64,000 nucleotides of DNA from Bacteroidota bacterium (GCA_028876495.1 JAGWRO010000097.1:29757-93756); one strand, 5' to 3'; counted from the first letter of the stretch, positions 51,493 to 61,783 are shown. A program made the numbers and translations. Notes: a model not told the origin generated them from the sequence alone.

Positions 51493-52914
51493 TTATTTAG
51501 TCCCGGATTCCCAAACTGTGTGGAAAATCCCTTCCTGGTCAACTCTTTGATAAGTATGTGCACCAAAAAAATCGCGCTGTGCCTGGACAAGGTTGGTAGG
51601 CAAGAAATTTCTACGATACGCATTGTAATAATTTAATGAAGCCATCATACCTGCTGACGGGTAATTGTTTAATGCTGCTGTCGAAACCACTTTTTGAATT
51701 GCGGTTTCTTTTTGCATCAACATTTTTGCAATGGTTTCATCCAGCAATAAATTTTTTAAATCCTTATCCTGGTAACATTTTTTAAATTGGTCGAGCATGG
51801 CAGAACGAATAATACAACCACCGCGCCAAACGCTTACTACTTCAGGTAAAGGAATGTCCATATTCAATTCATCAGAAGCCACAGTCAGCATCGCCAAACC
51901 TTGAGCATAGCTTATTACAGAAGCAAAATAAAAAGCTTCACGCAATTGATTGATAAATTCTTTTTTATCAATTTCAATTGCTTTAGGAACTGTTTTATAA
52001 ATAGCTGCTGCCTCTTTCCTTTCTTCAATCAGTGAAGAAAGATTACGCATCATAACTGCCGAATCAATAGTTGGAATAGGCATTGGAAGATCAAGCCCTT
52101 CCTGCGAGGTCCATTTGCCGGTTCCTTTAGCACCCGCTTTATCCAAAACTTTATCGACTAAATAAAACTGAGTTTGATCATCCTTTTTTTCAAAAATGAT
52201 CGCTGTAATTTCCAGTAAAAAAGATTTGAGGTCACCACTATCCCATTCGGCAAAAACTTCATGAAGTTCATCATTGGTAAGTTGCAAACCATGATGCATC
52301 ATATCATAACATTCGCTGATGAGCTGCATTATTGCATACTCAATACCGTTATGCACCATTTTTACATAATGGCCGGCCGCGTCGCGTCCCAGGTATCCAA
52401 CGCAAGGTTCTCCGTTTACTTTTGCGGCAACCGCTTTTAGTATCGGCGCTACTTCTTTGTACGCTTCTTCATCGCCTCCCGGCATAATGCTCGGGCCTTT
52501 GCGTGCGCCTTCTTCGCCACCGGAAATACCAATGCCCATAAAATGAAACCCAATATCTTTTAGTTCATTTATTCTTTTTAAGGTATCTGTGTAATGCGAA
52601 TTGCCTCCGTCAATAACGATGTCGCCTTTTTGTAATAATGGTTTTAAATCGCTTATCACACTATCTACCGGGTTTCCTGCAGGTACCAGCATCATCAGCT
52701 TTCGCGGCACTTTTAATTTGGCAATCATTTCTTCCAGCGTGTTCACACCTTTTACAGTGGTCCCTTTTGTGGCAGATGCTTCAAAAGCGGATGTTTTCTC
52801 AGGATTTTTATCATATCCAATAACTGAAAATCCATGGTCGGCCATATTCAGCAAAAGATTGCTGCCCATAGTACCGAGGCCGATCATTCCAAAATCATGT
52901 AAACTTTCTTCCAT
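51493..52914 (-). CDS. gnd: 6-phosphogluconate dehydrogenase (decarboxylating)
   Basis: I start at ATG 52914 (MEESLHDFGMIGLGTMGSNLL), which brings the GxGxxG fold to the N-terminus and gives the usual 473 residues; the frame extends 28 codons upstream without homology. Other segments: IDGGNSHYTDTLKR, MGIGISGGEEGARKGPSIMPGG, KMVHNGIEYAIMQLISE and RDFFGAHTYQR. It converts 6-phosphogluconate to ribulose 5-phosphate. First gene of the operon. Confidence 0.96.
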   Translation of the reverse strand: MEESLHDFGMIGLGTMGSNLLLNMADHGFSVIGYDKNPEKTSAFEASATKGTTVKGVNTLEEMIAKLKVPRKLMMLVPAGNPVDSVISDLKPLLQKGDIVIDGGNSHYTDTLKRINELKDIGFHFMGIGISGGEEGARKGPSIMPGGDEEAYKEVAPILKAVAAKVNGEPCVGYLGRDAAGHYVKMVHNGIEYAIMQLISECYDMMHHGLQLTNDELHEVFAEWDSGDLKSFLLEITAIIFEKKDDQTQFYLVDKVLDKAGAKGTGKWTSQEGLDLPMPIPTIDSAVMMRNLSSLIEERKEAAAIYKTVPKAIEIDKKEFINQLREAFYFASVISYAQGLAMLTVASDELNMDIPLPEVVSVWRGGCIIRSAMLDQFKKCYQDKDLKNLLLDETIAKMLMQKETAIQKVVSTAALNNYPSAGMMASLNYYNAYRRNFLPTNLVQAQRDFFGAHTYQRVDQEGIFHTVWESGTK

Positions 52915-52997
52915 AATTAAAATATATTGAGTTTGTAAAATTAACGAAAATGGACTTGAGGGTTTCTCTTTTAATTTAACCTTAGCAAATCTTAGCA

Positions 52998-53026
52998 TTT
53001 GTAAGAACTGAGAATTTATACCTTTG
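52998..53026 (+). promoter_or_regulatory. Promoter of SCO gene, directly next to the start codon
   Basis: TTTG (52998), 17 nt, TACCTTTG (53019-53026), then CATC and ATG 53031. The spacing is a little short but both halves fit. Transcription would start at or beside the ATG. Confidence 0.6.
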
Positions 53027-53030
53027 CATC

Positions 53031-53657
53031 ATGAAAAAGAAAATAATTATTTACACCCTATTTTCGTTAGTGCTGCTCACTGCTTTTTATATTTCTCTCT
53101 CCTTTACCAAAGGATATTTTGATGTAAAACTTCCTGTGATGAGTTACGTTCAAAACTTTTCCTTCACTGATCAAAATGGCCAGCCGGTAACTGAAAAAAA
53201 TGTTGACGGCAAAATATATGTTACCAATTATTTTTTTACTACCTGCAAAGGCATCTGCCCCAAGATGAATTTTAATCTTAAAGGCGTTTACGATCAATTT
53301 AAGGATAACAAAGATTTTGCCATCATTTCGCACAGTTCTATGCCCGAAACTGATTCTGTTCCTTTACTGAAAGCTTATGAAGAAAGAATGTTGCCGGATG
53401 ATCACAACAATCCTGCTAAATGGTATTTTGTAACAGGAAGCAAAGATTCATTATACAAGATGGCGCGCCAGAGTTACCTGCTCGATAATGATAAAAATAA
53501 TAGTGAAAATATCCAGGAGGCTTTTATTCATACACAGTTTATTGCTTTAGTCGATCAGAAAAAAAGAGTACGTGGAATTTACGATGCGTTGAAACCTTCT
53601 GAAATTGAACAACTGGAAAAAGACATTACTAAATTATTTAAAGAAAAAGATTCGTAG
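53031..53657 (+). CDS. SCO1/SenC-family copper chaperone
   Basis: The 208-residue protein has an N-terminal membrane anchor (KKKIIIYTLFSLVLLTAFYISLS) and a thioredoxin-like SCO domain with the copper-binding FFTTCKGICPKMN and a distal His in EAFIHTQFIALVD. It should act on the periplasmic side in cytochrome oxidase assembly. Its TAG stop is the first three bases of a 30-nt element (opposite strand). It converges with the next gene. Confidence 0.9.
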   Translation: MKKKIIIYTLFSLVLLTAFYISLSFTKGYFDVKLPVMSYVQNFSFTDQNGQPVTEKNVDGKIYVTNYFFTTCKGICPKMNFNLKGVYDQFKDNKDFAIISHSSMPETDSVPLLKAYEERMLPDDHNNPAKWYFVTGSKDSLYKMARQSYLLDNDKNNSENIQEAFIHTQFIALVDQKKRVRGIYDALKPSEIEQLEKDITKLFKEKDS

Positions 53658-53684
53658 CAAACAAACAAATTCCACAGATTTCTG
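53655..53684 (-). repeat. 30-nt dispersed 3'-end element bridging two stop codons
   Basis: On the minus strand CAGAAATC-TGTGGA-ATTTGTTTGTTTGCTA. It fills the whole interval between the SCO stop (53655-53657) and the hydrolase stop (53687-53689). Confidence 0.7.
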
Positions 53685-53686
53685 TT

Positions 53687-54958
53687 TTACTTCTTGATAA
53701 AATTCACAATGTCTTCCACCAACGTTTTATCCAAAGGCATTGAGCCATCGGTGTAGGTTTTATTTTCATCGACACAATCTTCTCCTGCATTTTTTAAAGT
53801 GTGCGACATATTGGGAATAATGGCCAACGTGCTTTTGTTATTGGCTTCGTGAAGGTTATTGGCGTCAGGCACACTCACCTGTATATCACAACTGCCCTGT
53901 AAAATGAGTACCGGGCAATTCAATTTTTTAATTTCTTTTTGAGGCGAATATTTAAGCCATGAAATGATATAAGGCTGTATTGATTTTCTAAAAAGAGAAA
54001 CCAATACCGGTGGAACTTTATTCACTTCCTTACCTTCTTTAAGCTGAGTAAAAATCGCCGGAATTTGTTGCTTTACTGAATCAGGCAAAGGCTGTTTTTG
54101 CATTTGCTCCTCCAACACTTCGTCAATAGGCCTTCCTGCGCCGGCTACAGAAATATAACCACTCACTTTCTTTTTTTCAGAAGCCAACATGGCGATCAAT
54201 GATCCTTCGCTGTGGCCGATAAAATAAATGTTTTTGAACCCAAGTGTGTCATGCAAATAATCAAAGATTTTTTCTGCATCTTTTACATAATCATCAAAAA
54301 CCAAATCACTTTCTTTCATGCCTGCGTAAGCGCTTTTTGCAATCCCGCGTTTATCGTAGCGGAACGTGGCAATATTTTGAGAATCCAAACTATAAGCAAG
54401 CATTTGATATTCGTTGGTAGCTGCGCTGATCGTGCTGTTTCCATTGCGGTCTGTTGGCCCGGAGCCGGCAATAATAATTGCCAGTAGCTGTTGATTATTT
54501 TTTGATAAAAGAGTTCCATACAGTTTACTTCCTACAGCAGAAGTAATTTCAATTTCTTTTTCGCCGGGATGAGGAGGCATTTCCATTTGCGATTCAGCAT
54601 CTCCGTTAGTTCTCGAAAAATTTAAGGGTAATTGATTACCACGCTGTGTCCACATTCCTGCTATTGAATCATTATTGATGAATTTCCCTTCATAAGAACC
54701 ATCAATCATTTTAATACCAATGTGAACACTGTCTTCATTCGCATCAATTGAACTGTAGGGAAGACCGATGGCATTTTGTTTTGGACTGTCCCATTTACCA
54801 TCAATTTTGCCATCGCTGTTTTTATTAAAATGAAATACGATCGGAATCTCTGTTCCATTCACATCAATATTTCCTTTCCAGTTTCCGGTTATTTTTTGGG
54901 CAAATAAAGAAGGATAAATAAAAATTACTATTACAACAAGCAGTGTAGCTTTTTTCAT
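53687..54958 (-). CDS. Secreted alpha/beta hydrolase
   Basis: I start at ATG 54958 (MKKATLLVVIVIFIYPSLFAQ), giving a signal peptide; four codons further upstream are possible. A beta-rich N-terminal domain (about 22-120; GNWKGNIDVNGTEIPIVFHFN) precedes an alpha/beta hydrolase domain with GSGPTDRNGN, the nucleophile elbow GHSEGSLIAML, an acidic LQGSCDIQV and His in NMSHTLKNAG. It probably is a periplasmic esterase or peptidase. It carries an internal 30-nt element copy. Confidence 0.88.
   Translation of the reverse strand: MKKATLLVVIVIFIYPSLFAQKITGNWKGNIDVNGTEIPIVFHFNKNSDGKIDGKWDSPKQNAIGLPYSSIDANEDSVHIGIKMIDGSYEGKFINNDSIAGMWTQRGNQLPLNFSRTNGDAESQMEMPPHPGEKEIEITSAVGSKLYGTLLSKNNQQLLAIIIAGSGPTDRNGNSTISAATNEYQMLAYSLDSQNIATFRYDKRGIAKSAYAGMKESDLVFDDYVKDAEKIFDYLHDTLGFKNIYFIGHSEGSLIAMLASEKKKVSGYISVAGAGRPIDEVLEEQMQKQPLPDSVKQQIPAIFTQLKEGKEVNKVPPVLVSLFRKSIQPYIISWLKYSPQKEIKKLNCPVLILQGSCDIQVSVPDANNLHEANNKSTLAIIPNMSHTLKNAGEDCVDENKTYTDGSMPLDKTLVEDIVNFIKK
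54049..54078 (+). repeat. 30-nt element copy inside the hydrolase gene
   Basis: TAAAAATC-GCCGGA-ATTTGTTGCTTTACTG. Outside the N6 it is identical to the intergenic copy at 9886 at all 24 positions. It is antisense to its host gene and encodes about SVKQQIPAIFT. Confidence 0.65.
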
Positions 54959-55009
54959 TTTTTGAAACAAAACTATTCAAATTAGTGGCAATTTGATACG
55001 CTGAATTAT

Positions 55010-55915
55010 TTAAGCGGTAAGGTTTCTGAAAACCTCTTCCAGGCTTTTGCTTTTGGTTTTGAGAGAAAGAATATCAAGATTATTTTGAAGACTGAATTCA
55101 AGCAACAGCTTTTTTACTTTTTCCGGATCAGAAGTTTGTAGCTGGTATTGATTTTGATTTTCCTGAACTTCATCTACCAGCGGAAGGTTTTGTAATAAAG
55201 CCAGGTTTGCTTTGCTGCCAAATTCCACCAAGATAATGTGCGCATTTATATTGGAAGATTGCAGATGGGTTAATGTATCATCAGCCACAATTTTTCCTTT
55301 GTTAATGATAATAACCCTGTCGCAAACACTTTCTACTTCCTGCAAAATGTGCGATGAAAAAAGGACAGTTTTATTTTTACCCAGTTCTTTAATTAATTGC
55401 CGTATTTCCACAATCTGGTTGGGATCTAAACCTGTAGTGGGTTCATCTAATATCAATATTTTGGGATCATGAAGAAGTGCTGCGGCAAGCCCTACTCTTT
55501 GTTTATAACCTTTGCTTAGCTGTCCTGTTTTTTTATTGCTTTCTGGCCGTAACCCGGTAAGATCAATTACTTCTTCCATTCTTTTTTTTACTCCCGTTTT
55601 TACTTCATGAATCCCTGCCATAAATTGAAGGTATTCGCGGACATACATTTCATAATAAAGCGGGTTTCCCTCAGGCAAATAACCAATTTGCTTTTTAGCC
55701 TCTACGGGGTTTTCATTTACATTCACTCCGTTTACAACTGCCTCTCCCAAATCTGCCGCAAGATAGCCGGTAATTATTTTCATCGAGGTTGATTTACCCG
55801 CACCATTCGGGCCCAAAAATCCTACGATCTCATTATTGCCTGCAGTGAAAGAAATATCATCTACCGCTTTTTGCTGACCATAAATTTTTGTGAGATTGGA
55901 AACTACGATTGACAT
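55010..55915 (-). CDS. gldA: Gliding motility-associated ABC transporter ATPase GldA
   Basis: I start at ATG 55915 (MSIVVSNLTKIYGQQKAVDDI, 301 aa). Walker A GPNGAGKSTSMK (about 35), GYLPEGNPLYYEM, signature LSKGYKQRVG, Walker B ILILDEPTTGLDPNQI and the switch His SSHILQEVE are present. The whole-length pattern matches GldA of Bacteroidota, which with GldF and GldG supports gliding. GldF and GldG are not in the window. A TACATTTG -7 box ends 6 nt before the ATG. Confidence 0.88.
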   Translation of the reverse strand: MSIVVSNLTKIYGQQKAVDDISFTAGNNEIVGFLGPNGAGKSTSMKIITGYLAADLGEAVVNGVNVNENPVEAKKQIGYLPEGNPLYYEMYVREYLQFMAGIHEVKTGVKKRMEEVIDLTGLRPESNKKTGQLSKGYKQRVGLAAALLHDPKILILDEPTTGLDPNQIVEIRQLIKELGKNKTVLFSSHILQEVESVCDRVIIINKGKIVADDTLTHLQSSNINAHIILVEFGSKANLALLQNLPLVDEVQENQNQYQLQTSDPEKVKKLLLEFSLQNNLDILSLKTKSKSLEEVFRNLTA

Positions 55916-55921
55916 AAAAAG

Positions 55922-55929
55922 CAAATGTA
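55922..55929 (-). promoter_or_regulatory. -7 element six nt before gldA
   Basis: TACATTTG on the minus strand followed by CTTTTT and ATG 55915 matches TAnnTTTG. A -33 element is not clear. Confidence 0.4.
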
Positions 55930-55974
55930 AAACAAAATTAATATGGCGCTTTCTGTTGTTTAATATAGTTATAA

Positions 55975-56004
55975 CAGTAAAGGAACAAATACTTAATATT
56001 TTAA
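55975..56004 (-). repeat. 30-nt dispersed 3'-end element
   Basis: On the minus strand TTAAAATA-TTAAGT-ATTTGTTCCTTTACTG, 67 nt downstream of the SurA-like gene in the same orientation. Confidence 0.6.
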
Positions 56005-56071
56005 TTTTCGCATCAACAAAGAAACCTTTCTTTTTAAGATGTTTCTTCCTGGTACAATTATTTAATCCATA

Positions 56072-57442
56072 TTATTTGGTGGCTGCCACACTGTTTTCTG
56101 TCCATTTTTGCAGTTCAGGACAGGAAGCATAATCTTTAGACACATTAATGTAAAAGCCAGACATCTTTTTACTGAACCAATCGTCCAACGCCTTGTTCTT
56201 TTTTTCTTCAAGCGCACGTTGTGCTACTTTATCATAATCGTCTTTAAGATTTTCACGATGCGGTTGTGTTTTTGCAATGATTTCCACAATTCTAACTGCC
56301 TTTTTCCCCGTTGAAGGATCTATAAATTCTACAGGTTTAGAATATTCACCCACCTTTAAATCTTTAAGCATCAGCACCAGGTCTTTATCCAATTGGTCAA
56401 TAGATAAAAAAGTACTTTGGCCATCAGGACCTGTAAGCAGGCCGCCGGTAAATTTACTGTTGTCGTCTTCACTAAATTTGGAAACCGCTTCCCCAAATTG
56501 CATTTTACCATCTACCAAAAGATTTCTTACTGAATCCATTTTTTCTATTGTCTGGTTCACTTGTATTGAACTTACCTGGGGGACTTTTAAAATATGCCTT
56601 ATGGTAGCATCATCGCCACGGCGACTTACCATTTGAATAATATGATACCCAAATTGAGTTTTAAAAACATTAGATATTTGCCCGTCTTTTAAACTAAAAG
56701 CTTTCCCCAGGAAAACCGGATCCAACTGCGTTTCATTCCTGTTGATTTCAAGAAGTCCGCCATTATCTTTAGTGCCGGGATCATCTGAAAAAAGAGAAGC
56801 CAGCACTTCAAATTTTTTGCTTCCGTCTTCTACTTCCTTTTTATATTCCTTTAACTGATCAATGGCATAATTTTCAAGATCACGGTTTGGTTTTGGATAC
56901 ATAACAATTTGCCCCACTTCCAATTGTGATTCGTAAAAATGGAGACTGTCTTTCGGAATTTCATTGTAATAAGCTTCTACTTCTTTTGGAGTAATCCTCA
57001 CATCACCTACAATTTTATCTCTTTCTGCAGCGGCAAGTTTCTGTTCACGAATTACAGGTCTGAATTCTTCTTTTAACTGAAATACTGTTTTGCCGGAAAC
57101 CTGTTGCAAAATTTCTTCAGATCCATATTGCTGAACATAATAACGAATCCTTTTATCAATTTCAGCATCTACGTCTTCATCAGAAACAGGAAGTGAATCA
57201 CGCTCGGCCTGTAATACCAACGCTTTCAATGCCAGCGCCTGTTGCAATAAAATACAGGAGGCATTTGGTGGAACGGCCACATTCTGGCGTTGCATATCAG
57301 TAATGCTGTTTTGGATATCGCTTCGCAAAATAATTTTGTCACCTACTGTGGCAATGATTTTATCAGCTATTACTTTTTTTGTTTGGGCAAAAGAAGCAAC
57401 AACGATAACAAGAAAGCAAAGAGTGAACAAACTTTTTTTCAT
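56072..57442 (-). CDS. SurA-like periplasmic peptidyl-prolyl isomerase
   Basis: A 456-residue protein with a signal peptide (KKSLFTLCFLVIVVASFAQ), a SurA-type N-terminal helical domain (IIATVGDKIILRSDIQNSI) and two parvulin (PpiC) domains: about 175-275 (VGQIVMYPKP, LASLFSDDPGTKDNGGLLE, FKTQFGYHIIQMVSRR) and 285-385 (IRHILKVPQVS, FSEDDNSKFTGG). It assists folding of outer-membrane proteins. The second domain retains the KFTGGLL-like loop. Confidence 0.92.
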   Translation of the reverse strand: MKKSLFTLCFLVIVVASFAQTKKVIADKIIATVGDKIILRSDIQNSITDMQRQNVAVPPNASCILLQQALALKALVLQAERDSLPVSDEDVDAEIDKRIRYYVQQYGSEEILQQVSGKTVFQLKEEFRPVIREQKLAAAERDKIVGDVRITPKEVEAYYNEIPKDSLHFYESQLEVGQIVMYPKPNRDLENYAIDQLKEYKKEVEDGSKKFEVLASLFSDDPGTKDNGGLLEINRNETQLDPVFLGKAFSLKDGQISNVFKTQFGYHIIQMVSRRGDDATIRHILKVPQVSSIQVNQTIEKMDSVRNLLVDGKMQFGEAVSKFSEDDNSKFTGGLLTGPDGQSTFLSIDQLDKDLVLMLKDLKVGEYSKPVEFIDPSTGKKAVRIVEIIAKTQPHRENLKDDYDKVAQRALEEKKNKALDDWFSKKMSGFYINVSKDYASCPELQKWTENSVAATK

Positions 57443-57588
57443 GAGAAATTTTTGTATTCGGAATAGCAGTGAAGTGCCTTAACTTTTTTAAAATTAATTG
57501 GTCAAAAATACACCGCTAAACTGTGAGTTATTTTTTTGGAAAGTTAAAAGTTGAAGCGCTTTTGTTAAAGAAATTAATAATTCAAGGT

Positions 57589-60438
57589 TTATAAGGTTCT
57601 TTTTACTTCAATTTCTTCAAAAGCTTCTACCATGTCGCCCGCTTTCAGATCGTTGTAATTTTTGAAAGTGAGGCCGCATTCCATGTTATTATTTACTTCT
57701 TTCACATCATCTTTAAAACGTTTAAGACTTCCCAGTTCACCGGTATGTATAATAATACCATCTCTTACGAGCCGCACGCGATTGTTTCTGGCTATTTTTC
57801 CTTCTACCACCATACAGCCGGCAACAGTAGCTTTATCGAATTTGTAGGTTTCTTTTATCTCAGCAATACCTAAAACTTTTTCCTGGATCTTAGGTTCCAA
57901 CATGCCTTCCATGGCACTTTTCACTTCATCAATAGCGTCATAAATGATAGAGTAAGTTTTAATTTCCACTCCTTCATGATCAGCAATTTTTGATGCCTGC
58001 AAAGATGGACGAACATTAAAGCCGATGATAACTGCATCAGAAGCTGTGGCCAGCATTACGTCTGTTTCTGTAATCTGTCCTACACCCTGGTGAACAATGC
58101 TCACTGCAATTTCTTCGGTGCTTAATTTTTGTAAAGAATCACTTAATGCTTCTACAGATCCATCCACATCGGCACGGATAAGAAGGTTCAATTGTTTGAA
58201 ATTACCCAGCGCAAGACGACGGCCAATTTCATCAAGCGTGATATGTTTTTTGGCACGTATTCCTTGTTCACGAAGAATTTGGGCTCTTCTGTTGGCCGTA
58301 TCTTTTGCTTCAGATTCATCTTCGAAAACTTTAAAGGTTTCGCCTGCCTGTGGAGCGCCGTTCAAACCGAGGATTAGTACAGGAGTTGATGGCGGGGCGG
58401 TTGTTACCCGCTGGTTTCTTTCATTAAACATCGCTTTGATGCGCCCATAATATTGGCCTGATACTAAAAGATCTCCCTGGTTCAGCGTGCCATTTTGCAC
58501 CAAAATAGTAGCAACATAACCGCGGCCTTTATCCAGTGAGGCTTCAATTACAGTTCCGCTGGCAGCCTTGGAAGGATTTGCCTTTAGTTCAAGTAAATCA
58601 GATTCCAACAATACTTTATCAAGAAGTTCATCTACGTTTAATCCTTTCTTGGCACTTATTTCCTGGCTTTGAAATTTTCCTCCCCAATCTTCAACCAAAA
58701 TATTCATACCTGCCAGTTGCTCTTTTATTTTTTCAGGATTGGCTCCTTCTTTGTCTATTTTGTTCAATGCGAAAACCATCGGAACTTCCGCTGCTTGGGC
58801 ATGAGAGATTGCTTCCTTGGTTTGTGGCATTACTGCATCATCGGCTGCAACAACAATCACGGCTATATCAGTAACTTTTGCACCTCTTGCACGCATAGCG
58901 GTAAACGCTTCATGACCTGGTGTATCAAGAAAAGTTATGGCTCGGCCATCTTTCACTTTTACTTCATAGGCGCCAATGTGTTGGGTGATTCCTCCGGCTT
59001 CTCCTGCAATTACATTTGCATGGCGAATGTAATCCAGTAAGGAAGTTTTTCCATGATCAACGTGCCCCATAATGGTGACGATTGGAGCGCGGGGTACCAA
59101 ATCTTCTTCATTTTCTTCTTCCTCTTCTTCCTCTGCATCCTGTTGGTTGTCTATATCAATAAATTCAACTTCAAAATTAAATTCACCGGCCACCAATTCT
59201 ATCACATCAGCTTCTAGGCGTTGGTTAATAGAAACCATAATACCAAGACTCATACATTTGCTGATTACATCTGCAAAACTCACGTCCATCAAATTAGCAA
59301 ATTCACTCACCGAAATAAATTCGGTTACCTGCAATTTATTATCAGTTCCTTCTTCGCCAACATTTTCAGCTGCTTCTTCTCTTTTCTGTTTGCGGTATTT
59401 TGCTTTAAGACTTTTTCCTCTTCCGCCGGAGCCAGCAAGTTTAGCCTGTGTTTCTTTTATTTTATCCTGAATTTCTTTTTGATCAATTTCCTTTTCTTCA
59501 CGTCTTACAGGAGGTGCATTGCGGTTAAATCTACCGCCGGCCGCCGGCCGGTTTCCGCTATTTCCGGCATTTCCACCATGTTGGCGCTGCCCGTTTGGAT
59601 GAGGAGGATGGCCTCCTCCCTTCTTTTCAACAACAATACGTTTACGTTTACGCCTTTCGTCCGATGGTTTCGGGCGGGTTTCATTATTAGAAGGAAGTTC
59701 TATTTTCCCCATAATTTTAGGGCCTTCCAATTTTACTGCTTTAATGTTACTGATAACAGGAACTTCTTTTACCGGTTCGGGCGCAACCGGACCTTTTGCT
59801 GGTTCTTCTTCTTTTTCTTCAGGCTTAAGAATTACACCTTTCACTTTTCCCTTCGTTTCTTTCTTTTTAGAATCTTTTTTAGGTCTTACAGAAGAATCTA
59901 TAGAACTCAGATCAATTTTATCAACAATTTTCAATCCTTCAACCTCAGGAACCAAAACATTTTCTATTTCGGCTACAGGAGCAGGCTCAATCGATATTTC
60001 ATCAGATTCTGCTTTGCTTTTTTCTTTATTTATCTCTGCTATTACCGGAATTTCTTCCACCGGAATTTCAGCTACTTTTTCTTCAATAATCGATTCAACT
60101 ATGTCTTCAGGTTTCTCTTCCTCAACCGGTTTTTCTTCTTTGGCGGCAGGTTTTACTGCTTCTTTTTTATTGAACGACAGATCCTGTTCATCCCTTCTCT
60201 TCTTATTATCAGCAGGGGTATTCTTTGGAAGATCGATCTGCTCGGCTTTTTGTTTAGCTACTTTATCAGGCTGAAACTCTACCTGCAAAACACGGTACAT
60301 CTCTGCCGTAAGCTTTGAACTAGGCTTAAGATCATCGCCGCTAAAATTTTTTGATACCAAAAAGTCTATCAGGGTAGTTGTCCCGATGTTAAACTCTCTG
60401 GCCGCAGCCATCAACCGTGGTGTATTTATTTCTGCCAT
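57589..60438 (-). CDS. infB: Translation initiation factor IF-2
   Basis: The 949-residue protein has an IF2_N-like start ([31 protein letters not shown]), then about 250 residues of Lys/Glu-rich linker with a Gly/His/Asn patch (about 270-320). The GTPase domain has [13 protein letters not shown] (about 455), DTPGHEAFT and [12 protein letters not shown]. Domains II-IV complete it. It brings fMet-tRNA to the ribosome. It is the last gene of rimP-nusA-infB, 85 nt after nusA, with a 30-nt element between them. Confidence 0.97.
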   Translation of the reverse strand: MAEINTPRLMAAAREFNIGTTTLIDFLVSKNFSGDDLKPSSKLTAEMYRVLQVEFQPDKVAKQKAEQIDLPKNTPADNKKRRDEQDLSFNKKEAVKPAAKEEKPVEEEKPEDIVESIIEEKVAEIPVEEIPVIAEINKEKSKAESDEISIEPAPVAEIENVLVPEVEGLKIVDKIDLSSIDSSVRPKKDSKKKETKGKVKGVILKPEEKEEEPAKGPVAPEPVKEVPVISNIKAVKLEGPKIMGKIELPSNNETRPKPSDERRKRKRIVVEKKGGGHPPHPNGQRQHGGNAGNSGNRPAAGGRFNRNAPPVRREEKEIDQKEIQDKIKETQAKLAGSGGRGKSLKAKYRKQKREEAAENVGEEGTDNKLQVTEFISVSEFANLMDVSFADVISKCMSLGIMVSINQRLEADVIELVAGEFNFEVEFIDIDNQQDAEEEEEEENEEDLVPRAPIVTIMGHVDHGKTSLLDYIRHANVIAGEAGGITQHIGAYEVKVKDGRAITFLDTPGHEAFTAMRARGAKVTDIAVIVVAADDAVMPQTKEAISHAQAAEVPMVFALNKIDKEGANPEKIKEQLAGMNILVEDWGGKFQSQEISAKKGLNVDELLDKVLLESDLLELKANPSKAASGTVIEASLDKGRGYVATILVQNGTLNQGDLLVSGQYYGRIKAMFNERNQRVTTAPPSTPVLILGLNGAPQAGETFKVFEDESEAKDTANRRAQILREQGIRAKKHITLDEIGRRLALGNFKQLNLLIRADVDGSVEALSDSLQKLSTEEIAVSIVHQGVGQITETDVMLATASDAVIIGFNVRPSLQASKIADHEGVEIKTYSIIYDAIDEVKSAMEGMLEPKIQEKVLGIAEIKETYKFDKATVAGCMVVEGKIARNNRVRLVRDGIIIHTGELGSLKRFKDDVKEVNNNMECGLTFKNYNDLKAGDMVEAFEEIEVKRTL

Positions 60439-60486
60439 TAATCTTTCCTACTTCTTTATTGAAGTAATTTTTTATTTTTTAAATTA

Positions 60487-60516
60487 TAGTAAACAAACAA
60501 ATTGTTTAGAATTACG
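60487..60516 (-). repeat. 30-nt dispersed 3'-end element inside the nusA-infB operon
   Basis: On the minus strand CGTAATTC-TAAACA-ATTTGTTTGTTTACTA, 7 nt after the nusA stop. It lies within a normally co-transcribed operon, which speaks against full termination at the element. Confidence 0.65.
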
Positions 60517-60523
60517 TTTGTTA

Positions 60524-61774
60524 TTATTCATCCGAAAACTCTTCTCTTAAAATCTTTTTCACTTCAGCGATCGTTTCTTTTTCCAGGTCGGTCCTGCGCT
60601 CCAGTTCTTCATCAGACAAGTCTAACACGCTTTTCGCTGTATCGCAACCAATCTTTTTTAATTCATCGATCACCCATGTTTCCAATTCATCGGTAAATTC
60701 ATCCAAATCCACATCGTATTCTTCCACCTCGCCTTCGTTATCGCGGAACACATCAATTTCAAGCCCTGTAAGTTCGCACGCAAGCTTGATATTTACGCCG
60801 CGGCGGCCAATCGCCAAAGAAACCTGGTCGGGTTTTAAATATACGCTTGCATGTTTGGCTTCCATATCCACATCCATGCTGGTGATCTTTGCAGGAGTAA
60901 GTGAACGCTGAATGAGCAATTGGATATTATTGGTCCAATTGATTACATCAATATTTTCATTTTTTAATTCGCGCACAATGCCGTGAATGCGGCTTCCTTT
61001 CATTCCTACACAAGCACCAACCGGATCAATACGGTCATCAAAACTTTCAACCGCCACTTTTGCTCTTTCTCCCGGATCGCGAACAATTTTCTTAATCACG
61101 ATAAGACCATCAAATATTTCAGGCACTTCAATTTCCAGCAATTTAGCCAGGAAGGAATTATCCGTTCTTGAAACAATAATAACCGCCTGGTTATTTTTTA
61201 ATTCTACATTTTTTACAACTGCCCTTATCGTTTCACCTTTTTTAAAGTAATCAGAAGGAATTTGCTCCGATTTAGGAAGCAGCATTTCATTTCCTTCTTC
61301 ATCGAGTAATAAAATTTCTTTTTTCCAAACTTGGTAAACTTCGCCTGTAATAATATCACCTATCCTGTCTTCATATTTCTTAATCAAAATATTTTTCTTA
61401 AGATCGTTGATACGGCTGGCGAGGGTTTGTTTACCTGCAAGTATCGCCCTTCTTCCAAACTCTTTTTGGATGTCTACTTCCTCATATAATTCTTCACCTA
61501 CCTGGTAATCAGGTTCTATTTTTATGGCATCTTTATATTCTACTTCCGTGAGCGTATTATACAAGTCATCATCATCAACGATGGTGCGGCGCCTGAAGAT
61601 TTCCAGATCACCCTTTTGGTCGTTAACGATCACATCGAAGTTTTCATCTGATCCGTATTTTTTGCGGATCAATGTTTTAAAGACATCTTCCATTACTTTC
61701 ATTAAAGTAGGTCTGTCTATGTTTTCAGCGTCTTTGAATTCCTGGAAGGATTCAATTAAATTGATACTTGCCAT
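60524..61774 (-). CDS. nusA: Transcription termination/antitermination factor NusA
   Basis: A 416-residue NusA: the N-terminal polymerase-binding region, an S1 domain (about 130-195; GDIITGEVYQVWKKEILLLDEEGNE), and two KH domains with DRIDPVGACVGMKGSRI and VSLAIGRRGVNIKLACEL. An acidic C-terminal tail without full acidic repeats ends it. It binds RNA polymerase and nascent RNA. It lies 9 nt after rimP. Confidence 0.97.
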   Translation of the reverse strand: MASINLIESFQEFKDAENIDRPTLMKVMEDVFKTLIRKKYGSDENFDVIVNDQKGDLEIFRRRTIVDDDDLYNTLTEVEYKDAIKIEPDYQVGEELYEEVDIQKEFGRRAILAGKQTLASRINDLKKNILIKKYEDRIGDIITGEVYQVWKKEILLLDEEGNEMLLPKSEQIPSDYFKKGETIRAVVKNVELKNNQAVIIVSRTDNSFLAKLLEIEVPEIFDGLIVIKKIVRDPGERAKVAVESFDDRIDPVGACVGMKGSRIHGIVRELKNENIDVINWTNNIQLLIQRSLTPAKITSMDVDMEAKHASVYLKPDQVSLAIGRRGVNIKLACELTGLEIDVFRDNEGEVEEYDVDLDEFTDELETWVIDELKKIGCDTAKSVLDLSDEELERRTDLEKETIAEVKKILREEFSDE

Positions 61775-61783
61775 ACTGTTATT

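Noticed and set aside
59221..60318. 365-residue open frame on the plus strand over infB
   Set aside because: It is extremely rich in Phe, Arg, Asn and Tyr, the antisense of the Lys/Glu-rich linker of IF-2. It has no homology pattern and lies wholly inside a certain gene.
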